The notes under the pieces were generated by a model. It was not told the DNA's origin and did no database searches. It saw only the letters and a program-made list of their open reading frames with translations. A stretch of 64,000 nt of DNA, from assembly GCF_018873765.1 (NCBI RefSeq), contig NC_057922.1, positions 17,745,563-17,809,562 on the forward strand, given 5' to 3'. Positions within the stretch are counted from its first letter, which is position 1, and every line of letters starts with the position of its first letter. The DNA is from Telopea speciosissima (Eukaryota; Streptophyta; Magnoliopsida; Proteales; Proteaceae). The position numbers and the translations under genes were made by a program. Of the stretch, positions 24,001-33,943 are shown one piece after another.

Positions 24001-27000
24001 CGGGATCAGATCACTCCTCATTGGGGCATCCCCAGGCCTACGTTGTACATGGCAAACCATCTCAGGCGACATTCTCGGAGCTTGTCGCTGATCAAGGCAA
24101 CTCCTACATCAGCTCTAATGCGTTCGTCCTCGCTTTATCCTTCCTAGTTTTGCATCACATCCATCTTAACATCCTCATCTCTGCCACACAGCTTCGCTAC
24201 ATGGCACTTTATAACTGCCCAACATCCCGCCCTGTACATCATAGCTGGTCGAACAACAGTCCTATAGAACTTTCCTTTAAGTTTTAAAGCAATGTGGTGC
24301 TCACACAGTACTCTGGTCACCCCTCTCCACTTCATCCATCCCACTTTAATTCTTTGTGAAACATCATCATCTAAGTCACAATCAACCCCTTCTACTTGCA
24401 CCAAAGATCTTACCATTTCCGAAGGAACGGGAGTTACATCTCTTTTCCATTTCCATTCAAGAGTTCTTTTCTTATGTGTTTCCAACTTTCCACACCCCTT
24501 TGAGACCTCGAAAAATGGACAAATTCTTTTTCTTATTCTTAGGAACACATACAAGATTCGTCACTACACAAAGGATAACCTTCTTTGTTTATGATAGACC
24601 CCAAATATCTAAAATAGTCACTAGGCGGTATCTCTCTCCCAATTTTCACCATGTCATTATCTATCATATTGTGACTAAAGTTACACATCATACACTCCAT
24701 CTTTGTTCTACTAATCTTTAAGCTTTTTGTTTCCAAGGTTGATCTCCACATCTCTAACTTAGCATTAATCCCTGCTTTTGTCTCAGCCACCAAAACGATA
24801 TCATCGGCAAAGAGCATACACCACGGTACCTCGTCTTGGATGTTCTTGGTTAATTCATCTATGATGAGCGCAAACAAATAAGGGCTTAAGGCTGACCCTT
24901 GATGTAACCCAACCGTAATTGGGAATTCCTTGCCCTGGCCTCCCACAGATTTCACACTAGTCACCACACCCTCATACATATCTTTAATAACATCTATATA
25001 TTTACTTGACACCCCTCTCTTCGCAAGAACATGCTGGATTAAATCTCTAGGGACTCTATCATAAGCTTTCTCCAGGTCAATAAAGACCACATGGAGATCC
25101 TTCTCGATAGCTCTACACCTTTCCATAAGGACCTCAGATAGAGCCTATTGGAGGCCAAGGATCCACGTTACCAACATCATGTAGCTGAGATTTTCCTGGT
25201 TTCCTAGGCTATCCTCTTTCCTCTTACTTTCATTTTTTATTTTTACTCTTCGTCCCTCTTACTTTCCTTTCCCTTTGTGAGGACCTCGGTTTTTCTCTAC
25301 TTTGTTTTGAAAGGATCCATGTAGGGATAAGGCTAAGTTGTTGTTGATTATGGGGATGAGAAGAAAGAAATAAATTACAAGGCCTTTATCACTATTATCC
25401 AAACTTCAGGGAAACAATGGTAACATTATCACAACCAACCCAAAAGGAATACTACCCTTCCTCGAGAATTCTCCCCATCCCCTGCCCCAAAAAAAATAAG
25501 GAAACAAAACTAAGAATAATTAGTAGGCTCCAGCCTTCTCAAGGTCTATGCAAATTAAGCACTAGTTCATTCACATCAAATATTTTTCAACACTTGGATC
25601 CACTGTCCATCTAAAGATCTACAGCATTAAAGACCCTCTTATTTTTTAACATGGGATGCACTTACTTTTGAAGAGGTAGTGATGGAGTACAAGATGTTGT
25701 TGAAGATTTCCTCAAACAACTGAAGTCTGCAGCACACGAAAGTCTGGCAGAAGCTGAGATCCCAGAGACCCAAGCCCAACTGACTCTAGAGGTCTTTTAT
25801 TTACATTGCTATTTTTCTTTTATTTGCCTTTAATATCATTTGCTTTAATTAGGATTCTACGGCTAGTTGCTATGATTTAGGAAGTCGCTATAAATGGGAC
25901 TCTTAATTTAGTAGGTTTGAATTTGAGTCATGATATACACCCCAATCCAACATGTATTGGAGATTATGTTTGAATTATTAAAATTTCTTTCTCAACTTGT
26001 AGAAACAAAAGCTTTTCTCTCACGGTTTGACCTTGAGTTTCATCTGCAAAGTCCTACTATAGATCATTCCTTGGATTGTTGGAAGAAAGACACAATGTTC
26101 TACGGTATTTTCTTCTCTAACCTCCATTATTTTCTTTAGTTTTATTTGTTTCCCAGCCTTGTTTGTTGCAACCAATTCTGGACTCCATCATTTGGTATCA
26201 GAGTCAACTAGAGATTTGTCATGGCACCCATGCGTAGAGGTGACCACACAGCTCCAGTTGAAACGATCAACCCCGGCATGGAAGAAGAACTCGCTCGAAA
26301 CCTATCGAAACCACCGAGATATCTCAGTATCGCAGGTTTCCGAGACAAGATAGAGGCGTATTTTTAAAAGAGCACTGGTTTCGGATTGGTATCAATGGTT
26401 TCGACCATGTTTCGGTCAAACCACCTTGAACCAGACCTATATAATACCTCATCTCGACCAAGAAAGGCATGTCTCGACTTGGTTTCGACAGAAATCCCTC
26501 CAACCAAGGTTTCCCTATGAATGGGAAAAAGTACAAGGTTTTGACTTGGTTTCGGTTGGTTTCGACCAAATCTCGATTTCAGCCAGGTTGAAACCCGAGT
26601 TCTTGATCCTTGAACCCCGGAGAGAAGAATCGACAACTTTGCCAACAAGTTACAAATGATCGATTCACCACACATGTTGAATTTAGCAAACCTCTAATGT
26701 TCAGTGAGTACCCGGACAAAGAAGGCGACGAACACGGTAGTTTCGAAAGGCTTGAACCACATTTTGCTTAAAAAACGCAACACAAGTTCCACCCACATCA
26801 CGGCGTGGTAGCAACACTTAAATTGTTCAACAACATCATACAAACCGAGATGGAGGTAGCTTGCACCAAGGTACGTCGGTCCACCTGGCCGCATCACGGC
26901 ATGCTAACAATGCTTAATCCTTTTTATTTCACGTCATCCAGTAGATCGCACAGCTCTACTCGCTCGACTATATCTATTTTTCTCTCTGTGTTTCCATCCG

Positions 27001-30000
27001 TAGCTGTCACTCAGAAGGGCTTCTTGATTAGAGAGTATGCATCAAAGATGACAAGTTTCAATATGGAGTAGTCTTTGCCACTCGGTGTGGAGATTGGTCT
27101 TTTGAAAAGCTTAGTACGGTCAGTATCTTTGATCCAGGTGGACAGACTAGGAGAGTTGTATTTGATGGGTTGCACCAAGAGACCTTTTGGAGGTCTTCCC
27201 TAATCCCTAGTGTCTGTGTTGATTTCACTATCAAGAAACATTCCTATGAGAGATCACGCATGATTAGATCGCCTACAACTCCCAATATTATCCAACCAAG
27301 GAGGCTACAATGGCCATGGTCTCCATCAAGTTCATTATGTCTAGTTCATTAGACAAGATTCAATGCATCACGGCCAATGTGATCATCATCTTCAATAGTA
27401 GGGTGGTTACATCCTACTATACTGTCTCAGATCCACTTTCCATATTGGCGGGTTTGGTCTACATGATTGTAGGTTTCCACCCCAAGGAGTACCCAAAGAT
27501 GCTCAACTATGCAATTTACATTAACAACGAAATCTTGAAGGAAAGGTCAAAGATCTCAAGGATCTTTGGTCCACTTTCCGTTTTTCCATTTTGGTTCCTT
27601 TCTTTACAAGGACTCTTACAATCATTATTTCCAAGTTTGGTTTCAGTTACCGTGATTGCTGGTTACGAGAAAAGGGAGGATCGAGAGGAATCGAATTTGT
27701 CTTTCTTGTCGAGATTTGTTTTCATGAATAAGGCTTGTAGCAGTTCGGTCAGACATGGAAACACAATCCATAGTTCAAAATCTCGCCAAGATCTCAAAAA
27801 ACTCGAGAAACTCGAGCTGGTTGAGACAAAATACCATACGAATTAAAAAAAATGCACAGTTTCAAAAATCTTGGTCGAGATTTTGGTACTTTCGAATATC
27901 TCACCGAACTATCGGCAAATTGCTACAAAGCACTTTATAAAAATGCACTAACTCAATTCATATTTCGAGATTTTGAACTCTCTCGCCAGAGATGGTGTTG
28001 TTTTGATCTGGATAGGGGGAAAAATTGGTTTCTTCACTTTTTGGCCACATCATATGTCATGCAGACAAAGAACAATGCACACCATCTCCATCGGACAAGG
28101 AGTGGTCTCGATCCACCACGTCATAGTTCATATCACTAGGCAGTCACTTGTTGGGAGTCGGGACTTGGGACTTAGGAGACTTATGTATTATTGTTCACTG
28201 TACTTGGTACATGGTAGTTGGCACTTGGTATCACAGTGTCTATGACAGTATGAGTGTATGATAGTATGAGTGTATGACTTATGTATTATTGACTTATTGT
28301 TCACTGTAATAAGTAATGTAGTTTGTAGTAGAAACTTTAAATCTTTAACTATTTCTTTTCAAGATTATGTGTCTTCATCGATTATTGCATAATTTACTTG
28401 TTTTACTTTCAAACAATGTGTAGAATAGGCAATATTACATTAAGGATTCGGCCTTTACTGCCAATCAAGGGTGCAAATCCAAAACACCAAATTGAGTGGT
28501 TTTTTTTTTTCTTTCAATTTGAAGCTTTAAATATGCTTATTAAGCCTAAAACAAGCTTCCCTTAAAGTTTCAGAGCCAACTATGGCCATTTGCCCACCGA
28601 AACATACTTCCGAAACAAACAAAAAATAATTGCACTGTCTAGCCGAGATCTCGAGATTTCGAAAAACTCGACCTAGTTGAGATGGCTGTTCGAGACGAAT
28701 TTTTGAACCCTTGACACAATCTCAAGCCAATAACCAAATGTAGTTTCCGTATCTATAGGTTTCATGATGGAAAAGCTCGCATGGGAGAAGGAAACTTTAG
28801 AGTTAGTTTCCGTTTTTGTAGTTTATGGGAGCTTGAAGATAAGGATAGTGCTCTTATAAGGTTTAATATGGAGCATGACTGTGTATAGTGTGTGTCGAAC
28901 ACACATCATTGGATCAGCCCCCTTAATGTGTTTCATGACCCATTTTTGGAAAAGTCTATCTTATTGTCTCAAATTCAACTTCTTCGAGACATGAATATCA
29001 CCAACAGATCAGATTTAATAACATTTTGCAACAATGATACCATCCAAAAATCAGAAGTGAGGAAATGGAATCTTCTTCTTCATTTAGTGACTAATTTGCT
29101 TGGGAAAGGTGCCAAAACGATTCCTAAAACTCGAGGACAAGTTTTCTTTCACCTGGGGAGTGTGATGCAGGTTCAGAATTGCACCTTATTATTTATTTTG
29201 ATTTATAATTAATTATTTAATGTAATGAGGCATAGTTTTAGGATTCTTAATCATTTCAGATTTTAATTTGGTTGATGGGTCAGCCCAAGCCCATGAATAG
29301 TTAATTTAATTAATATAGATCCATAGTAAAGTAGGTTTAGGATGTTTATTATTGCTTTTAATCTCAACTGTAAGAATTTAATTAGATGGGTGGTTGAGAT
29401 TGATTAGGGTTTCATTAGTGCTTATTTTCCTTTAGATATGTAAGGGTTATGTTCATTTTTGTTGGTTGAATTGAATTGAATTGAATTTTGGAGTTTCTCC
29501 CTTTTCGAAGTCTTGAAGAACTTCACTCCTTCCAAGCCTAGAAGAGCTTGTATCGTGTCGGCTGAGCACACCCCGCTCTCTATCATTCCTAGAAGAGTAC
29601 AATAGTTTGTAACCAAGTTTCCGAGCCTGCATTAGGTAGTCATCACTCATTAACCTCACAAATTCCCAGGAATCATGCGACTTCATTCCCAACATAATGA
29701 CACCAAAAAAGGCTCTTCATCTCCTCTATTCTCTCTTTAGGTGGCACAAACATATTTTCCAACTTAACCATGTGATTCAATAAAAAATTTGTTCAGGGGG
29801 AGGGGGGCATACAAGTGCACCAAGATACCATTCATCAAAATAGAGTATAAGGAACAGCATTTTCATGCAATTAGTAAATCTATATCATATGCACTCCACA
29901 ACTGAGATGAATATAATCATCCATTGCCCAATAATATTATTGAAATGCACAAGCTCATTGCATAGATTATACAATATTAAAAATTAAAAAAAAAAGACAC

Positions 30001-32512
30001 AGGTTAAATTTCTAAAGAGGAAAAAAAAAAAAAAAAAAAGGTAAGCATAACAAACAAGAAGTTTCTTTATATAAATTCAGCAATTAAACAACAGTACAAA
30101 GGCATTGCATTCGAGCCAACTTCATGATCTCATTTCTAATTGATAGATTAATACAAGGCCACCTGGAGAGACAATCAGCCCGTTTAACTCATGAGAACTT
30201 AAACTCAACAGAAGTTGGAACAGTAACCACTGCAATGCATTCCAAATAATATCCTCAGCAGAAAGGTGGAGTCCTCATATTCCGAGAGTTCTTTCTTTCC
30301 AGAATCAACAGACAGCAGCAGGGCATAAACCCAAACACAATGAACCTTCAGGGCAATTTAAAAAATAATGTCCAGTTGCAGATCAGTCCCAGCCAATTCC
30401 AATCCAGATCAGAATCAGATTGCTTGATCCATTGACAGAATCAGACAGATCACTGTGGATCGATTCAAACTTGTACGTTGATCAGCTACCCATTGTATAT
30501 TCACTAGGGATCAGTCCCAACTCCCAACCAATAACTGAATCAGACAGTATCAACCGATCATTGAAGTATGCTTTAGGCTATGGCCTCTAGTAATTTAGCT
30601 ATTATGCATCAATGTCATACTAGGAGGGCAGAACCACAGTTGGCCAAATTAGAAAGCAGACAGCATGCAATAACGTCTGCTGAAGGACACCACCTATGCA
30701 TCATAACTGATTCTCCCTCCTTTTCACACAAACTACACCAATGTAATGCAAACATTTCTAAAACAACAACTGCACTTTTCTTTAGGGGAACTTTGCTTAC
30801 AGTTTTGCCTATTTGAGTTGGTGTAAAAACATAGATGCAATGACGCACAACAAAAGCAAAGGGAGAAAAACTGCAGGAGGAGAGAAAGACAAGAGAGAGA
30901 GAGTGTATTTATACCTCTACAACTTTTCTCAACATTTCATAGTCCTTCTGTAAGATGGACAGATAAAAGCCACTTAAGAAATAAACTTTACTCAATTGTT
31001 GTGTGAAAAAGAACAAACTATTCTAGGATTATGGCACAAACATGAGGCCAACCACTTATTGAATGCCTTGATAGTTGGATGCCCAATGTTTGCACCAAAA
31101 TCAAAAAGCACCCTTAATAGTAAAAAATAGTTCGTAATGCATACCAATCCATCATAAGGCAGCAAGACAGCATGTCTCATGACCATTGACTGCTATTTCA
31201 TGTATTAGTGGTCAGTTCTTCTTGCTTATGGCCTCATCAAAAAGACCCTCTGTACAGAGAGGAAAAATAGAAACAATGGAGCTGACCAGCACAAGCTTTA
31301 CAAAAGCCTGATAGAAAGAAACAGGTAATTCACACTTGACATAACTACAAGATCGCGCCCCAAAGCCATTATAGAACACTAGACAAAGTAAATAACGGAA
31401 CCGATCCCATTTAGTTGGGATAAGGCTGAGTTGAGTTGAGACAAAGTAAATAACGGCTACAACAATGTTGTGCTTATTGGCCAAACAGAGGAAATTATAA
31501 ATAAAATAAAATAAATAAATCTACCATCTATGATCTTATCCCAATTAAAGAAGAAAAAATTCTTGATACTTTTGATATCCCAAAAAAGGAATCATCAAAT
31601 TCACTGACCCAACTTTAAAAAAAGAACCGTGCAAGAAACCAATATAAAATATGCATAGAAAGAAAAGCCATAGAAACAACCGGTCCCTTTTCATTTTCAA
31701 CAACATTAACCAATTTAAACATAGATATTGGACTTGAATCAACTAACAGTTAAACTCTAATGCAGCTTGAAAGGTATAAGAGCGCACACACCACATCAGC
31801 AATAGAAACAGCTGCTCAGGTATAATCAAAAGAATAAAAGCGTAAAACAGGAAGCCTCAATTATTTCATATGAAAAAAGCTCCCCATCACTTAAGAATGC
31901 ACCATAGCCGCATTTTCAGTTATTTATTTTTTTTGGGTAGAAACCACTGCCGCATTGAGTGCCATATATAACGAAGCAATCAAGCTTACTTCACCAATTC
32001 TCACAAACTAACCGCTTCCACAGTTACAACCACCACAACCTCAGTCATTAACAATAAAATTCAAATAGAATTCACCCACATAAGTCCAGACAAACTACTT
32101 CAGAACAAATCGCAAATATTATGACCAAAAATCATTCCGAAAGCGAAGTAAAAACTTGAGAAACTCAACCAAACTCTAAGCTATTATCCTATCAGACGGA
32201 GAATTCCAAAAGTACAACGAACTTCACAAAAACCCTAGCGACAAAACACATAGAACAAGCACAGAAAACACCGAAAATAACTAAAATAACCGCTTCTGAA
32301 GTAGAAAACAGCAAAAGACAATGAATTAGGGCAAGAGAACATAAAACGAAAAAAAAAAATCACAGAGAAAATTAGACAAACCAAACCTTCTTCTTCCACC
32401 CTTCCGGCGCAGGGAGCTCAACCGAAACCACCTCAACTTTGTTTTCCTGCTTCTCCATCTGAGTTTCGTTCTCTGTACGCACGATTTCCTCCTTATCTAC
32501 AACGCTCGCCAT
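18096..32512 (-). CDS. MBD10/MBD11: Methyl-CpG-binding-domain protein, MBD10/MBD11 type
   Basis: Three exons on the - strand: 32512-32387, 19187-19037 and 18931-18096 (stop 18098-18096). They join in frame (phases 0 and 1, GT-AG) to give 370 aa. The MBD spans roughly residues 31-100: [11 protein letters not shown] ends exon 1, then [39 protein letters not shown] and [16 protein letters not shown]. It is followed by a basic stretch ([13 protein letters not shown]) that could act in nuclear import, then a long acidic tail with imperfect AEEV/KEV/EEA repeats, ending SSVSC. Plant MBD10/11 proteins are nuclear. As I recall, Arabidopsis MBD10 and MBD11 do not show clear methyl-CpG binding in vitro, and MBD10 is linked to rRNA gene silencing. 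Intron 1 is 13.2 kb, expanded by several transposon insertions, and splits the MBD. Intron 2 is 105 bp. Confidence 0.9.
19188..21289. other. MBD intron 1, acceptor-proximal part
   Basis: Unique-looking, AT-rich intron sequence. No transposon ends or coding segments were recognised. Confidence 0.35.
21290..22330 (+). mobile_element. LTR-like remnant
   Basis: The stretch has an LTR-like layout: an AT-rich U3-like part, a CCCATAAATGTGTATGAGCTC region near 21669-21690, then a C-rich U5-like part. Segment 21669-21730 resembles 2005-2070 in the ML intron. Ends and target duplication were not resolved. Sequence 22331-23650 to its right is unassigned intron. Confidence 0.4.
23651..25131 (-). pseudogene. 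RTE-clade LINE, 5'-truncated, reverse transcriptase disrupted
   Basis: On the - strand an open frame of 195 residues (25126-24539) encodes the core of a non-LTR reverse transcriptase. [13 protein letters not shown] is followed by [16 protein letters not shown], the catalytic FADDIVLV (near 24811-24788) and [10 protein letters not shown]. The coding region then shifts frame near 24550 and again between 24150 and 24070. Later conserved pieces are [25 protein letters not shown] and RGRPKMT. The 3' end is TAGTTGGGATAAGGCTGAG plus a (TTG)n tail (23651-23668 on + as CAA repeats), typical of plant RTE elements. The endonuclease domain is absent. It sits in MBD intron 1, in the same orientation as the gene. 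Confidence 0.85.
25132..25347 (+). mobile_element. Second RTE 3' end in opposite orientation, abutting the LINE body
   Basis: This stretch is an inverted, diverged copy of the 3' end at 23651-23890. It shares ATAGAGCCTATTGGAGG, TTAGCTGAGATTTTCCTG-like sequence, CTTTGTGAGGACCTC, GGATCCATGTAG and GGGATAAGGCT(A/G)AG followed by TTG repeats. The junction with the minus-strand reverse transcriptase is at about 25131. The two arms could form a hairpin with a ~1.2 kb loop. Confidence 0.75.
25690..26190 (+). mobile_element. LTR of a retrotransposon (left boundary uncertain)
   Basis: The stretch ends in CCATCA just before a primer-binding site at 26193. It contains TCGCTATAAATGGGACTC (near 25893), a TATA-like promoter block with the spacing expected of an LTR. 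The left boundary is approximate. It lies in MBD intron 1. Confidence 0.55.
26193..26205 (+). other. Primer-binding site for initiator methionine tRNA
   Basis: TGGTATCAGAGTC starts two bases after the LTR end and matches the common plant retrotransposon primer site TGGTATCAGAGC at 11 of the first 12 positions. An ATG follows at 26221 and begins a short gag-like leader, interrupted at 26277. Confidence 0.75.
26277..26612. mobile_element. Non-autonomous hAT-type element, copy B (336 bp), inside a retrotransposon
   Basis: It is flanked by a perfect 8-bp repeat AACCCCGG (26269-26276 and 26613-26620). The ends are inverted: CATGGAAGAAGAACTCG on the left, and CAAGGATCAAGAACTCGGG on the right read in reverse. 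The interior is rich in TTTCGA/TCGAAA. It interrupts the sequence that follows the primer-binding site, so it inserted after the LTR element. Confidence 0.8.
26621..27760 (+). other. Unassigned sequence, probably continuation of the interrupted LTR element
   Basis: There is no recognisable protein domain. The longest open stretch (27310-27846, 178 codons) shows no family motif and runs into a hAT element. The segment after 26621 may be remnant gag sequence, judged from position only. Confidence 0.3.
27769..28713. mobile_element. Non-autonomous hAT-type element, copy C (945 bp)
   Basis: It is flanked by a perfect 8-bp repeat ACACAATC (27761-27768 and 28714-28721). The ends are inverted: CATAGTTCAAAATCTCG on the left, and CAAGGGTTCAAAAATTCG on the right read in reverse. 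CTCGAGATTTCG and GAGATCTCGAG motifs lie near both ends, as in copies A and B. A short run of TATGAGTGTATGA repeats lies near 28247-28280. No transposase was seen. Confidence 0.82.
28892..29690 (+). mobile_element. 3' end of a gypsy-like element: polypurine tract and partial LTR
   Basis: The stretch ACTCGAGGACAAGTTTTC followed by ACCTGGGGAGTGTGATGCAGG (29130-29172) matches the usual end of plant gypsy pol plus polypurine tract plus LTR start. A polypurine-like GGGGAGTG precedes TGATGCAGG. An AT-rich U3-like part, then GGGTTATG and (TTGAA)n near 29462-29487, follow. It does not resemble the LTR at 25690-26190, so it is a different element. The right end is uncertain. Confidence 0.45.
29691..31380. 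other. MBD intron 1, unassigned
   Basis: AT-rich intron sequence with A homopolymers near 29980-30040. No transposon ends or coding region recognised. Confidence 0.35.
31399..31438 (+). mobile_element. Minimal (40-bp) RTE LINE insertion with 18-bp target duplication
   Basis: AGACAAAGTAAATAACGG occurs at 31381-31398 and again, identically, at 31439-31456. The 40 bases between include CCCATTTAGTTGGGATAAGG and CTGAG plus a short TTGAG tail. This is the same 3' end as the RTE LINE at 23651. It is an extremely 5'-truncated target-primed insertion. Intron sequence 31457-32386 to its right is unassigned. Confidence 0.88.
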
Positions 32513-33587
32513 GATCGAGTTTCCGCTTTGCTCCAAAAAAAAAAAAATCCAAACAAAAAAGAAACGAAAACAGCAGCGTTCCCGCTCTCAGTGCTCCGAA
32601 CCAAATAACATGAAAAGCCAGATATCTTTAATTTTTTACAAAATTCCAGTATTTATATGTCTCTGTTAATTAACTCTCTCTTATCTTCAAAAAGAATCCA
32701 AAACTGTATTGAAATCTCGGACTCGACGTCCGGACCGGATGGTTCAGGACTTGGAAGTACGGTAAAGTGAACAAAACAAAAACTATATTTTGAAATGGGT
32801 GTGGTTTGGTGTACTTTTTGTGGTCGTTGACGAGTTGATTTGACGATTAAGTCCCTCGGAGTCTGCAACGTTCCCGTAAAGTAAGGCCATGGAGACGTTA
32901 CTGGACATGTGGGGACCATGTGTGCTCCCGCGGAAACCGTTGTTTGAACTGTGAGCAACTGAACACTGAGCAAGCAGAGGCGTTACCGGTTACTCCAACC
33001 TCCTTTCGAACAAAAAAAAAAAAAGGAAAAAACTGTGAGTAGAATGTGTTAGGCTCTTCGTGCAAATTGGATTCTCTATTGTTGAGCTGTCCAGTGGGAA
33101 CCTACTGCCAAGACATAATAAGGCGATAAATTACCACCTTACCTCCACTCGGGCAAATTAAAATTTTCATCGAATAAAATTTTATGAGGTACCACAAATG
33201 TCTCGTAAAATTTAAGGTCTATATGGTCATAAAACTTTCCTCGCAAATGTCTCGTATGTCCATGGTTCTAAAAGTTGGTTAACCTTTTGGGATTGGTGTG
33301 TGATTTGTGTGATTATACTTTCATCAAAAAAAAATAAAAAATATTTACAATATGTCAATGCCTTAACAAAATGACCGAAAGATCATTGAGAGATGCCTTC
33401 GATCTGCATTACCTTTTTTTACATCATTCACGGAGAGAAGGTGATTGAGAAAGATGATTGCGAGAAGGAGGGAGAGAAGAATCTATTGACACTACATACA
33501 AGTCGTTGTTGTCTCTACAGTTACACTTGCAAGACTACTTTTGATTAAGGATTTAATTGAAGTTCCAAATTTTAATGATTTCTTTGA
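32513..33587 (-). promoter_or_regulatory. Upstream region of the MBD gene
   Basis: The presumed 5' leader and promoter, read leftward into the gene. A poly(A) stretch on + (32536-32548) lies just upstream of the ATG. No TATA box could be assigned with confidence. No coding region was seen. Confidence 0.3.
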
Positions 33588-33603
33588 AAGAACAATCAAA
33601 GCT

Positions 33604-33927
33604 TTTTTTTTAATCCCGAATATTATCTGGGACCCGAGAAAGCCCATAATATTTTATTAAAAAATAATAATCAAATCATCAATTACAATGGGGGACATAG
33701 CCCGCCTTACCCCAACTCAAGGAGACAAAAGAAATTCTCTCACCACTCCACACCACAGAAAATAATACCTAAAAACTACAAAATACAAGAAAAACAATTA
33801 GTACCTAAAGACTGGCAAACCAGCCTTCTCTGAGAATCTGAGTAAGATCAGGAGGAAGCTCCCGATGCGAGTGGAAAGCAGTACATAACATTAACTCACA
33901 AGCCAAATTCGTCAAAAAATCAGCAAC
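33604..33927 (-). mobile_element. 5'-truncated L1-type LINE fragment with target duplication
   Basis: It is flanked by AAGAACAATCAAAGCT (33588-33603) and AAGAACAATCAAAACT (33928-33943), a 16-bp duplication with one mismatch. On the - strand it encodes about 40 residues resembling the end of a plant L1 RNase H region, including LACELMLCTAF and a terminal EGWFASL with stop at 33807-33805. This is followed by a 3' untranslated stretch and a poly(A) tail (T run at 33603-33612 on +). Confidence 0.8.
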
Positions 33928-33943
33928 AAGAACAATCAAAACT

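Noticed and set aside
24539..25126. Reverse transcriptase as a host or retron-type gene
   Set aside because: Its motifs, the FADD box and the TTG-tailed 3' end identify a plant RTE LINE remnant with frameshifts.
26364..26675. Open stretches on both strands with TTTCGA-rich codons
   Set aside because: They lie within the hAT-type element at 26277-26612 and reflect its palindromic composition.
27310..27846. 178-codon open stretch on the + strand
   Set aside because: It shows no family motif and runs into the hAT element at 27769, so it is most likely a chance frame in repeat sequence.
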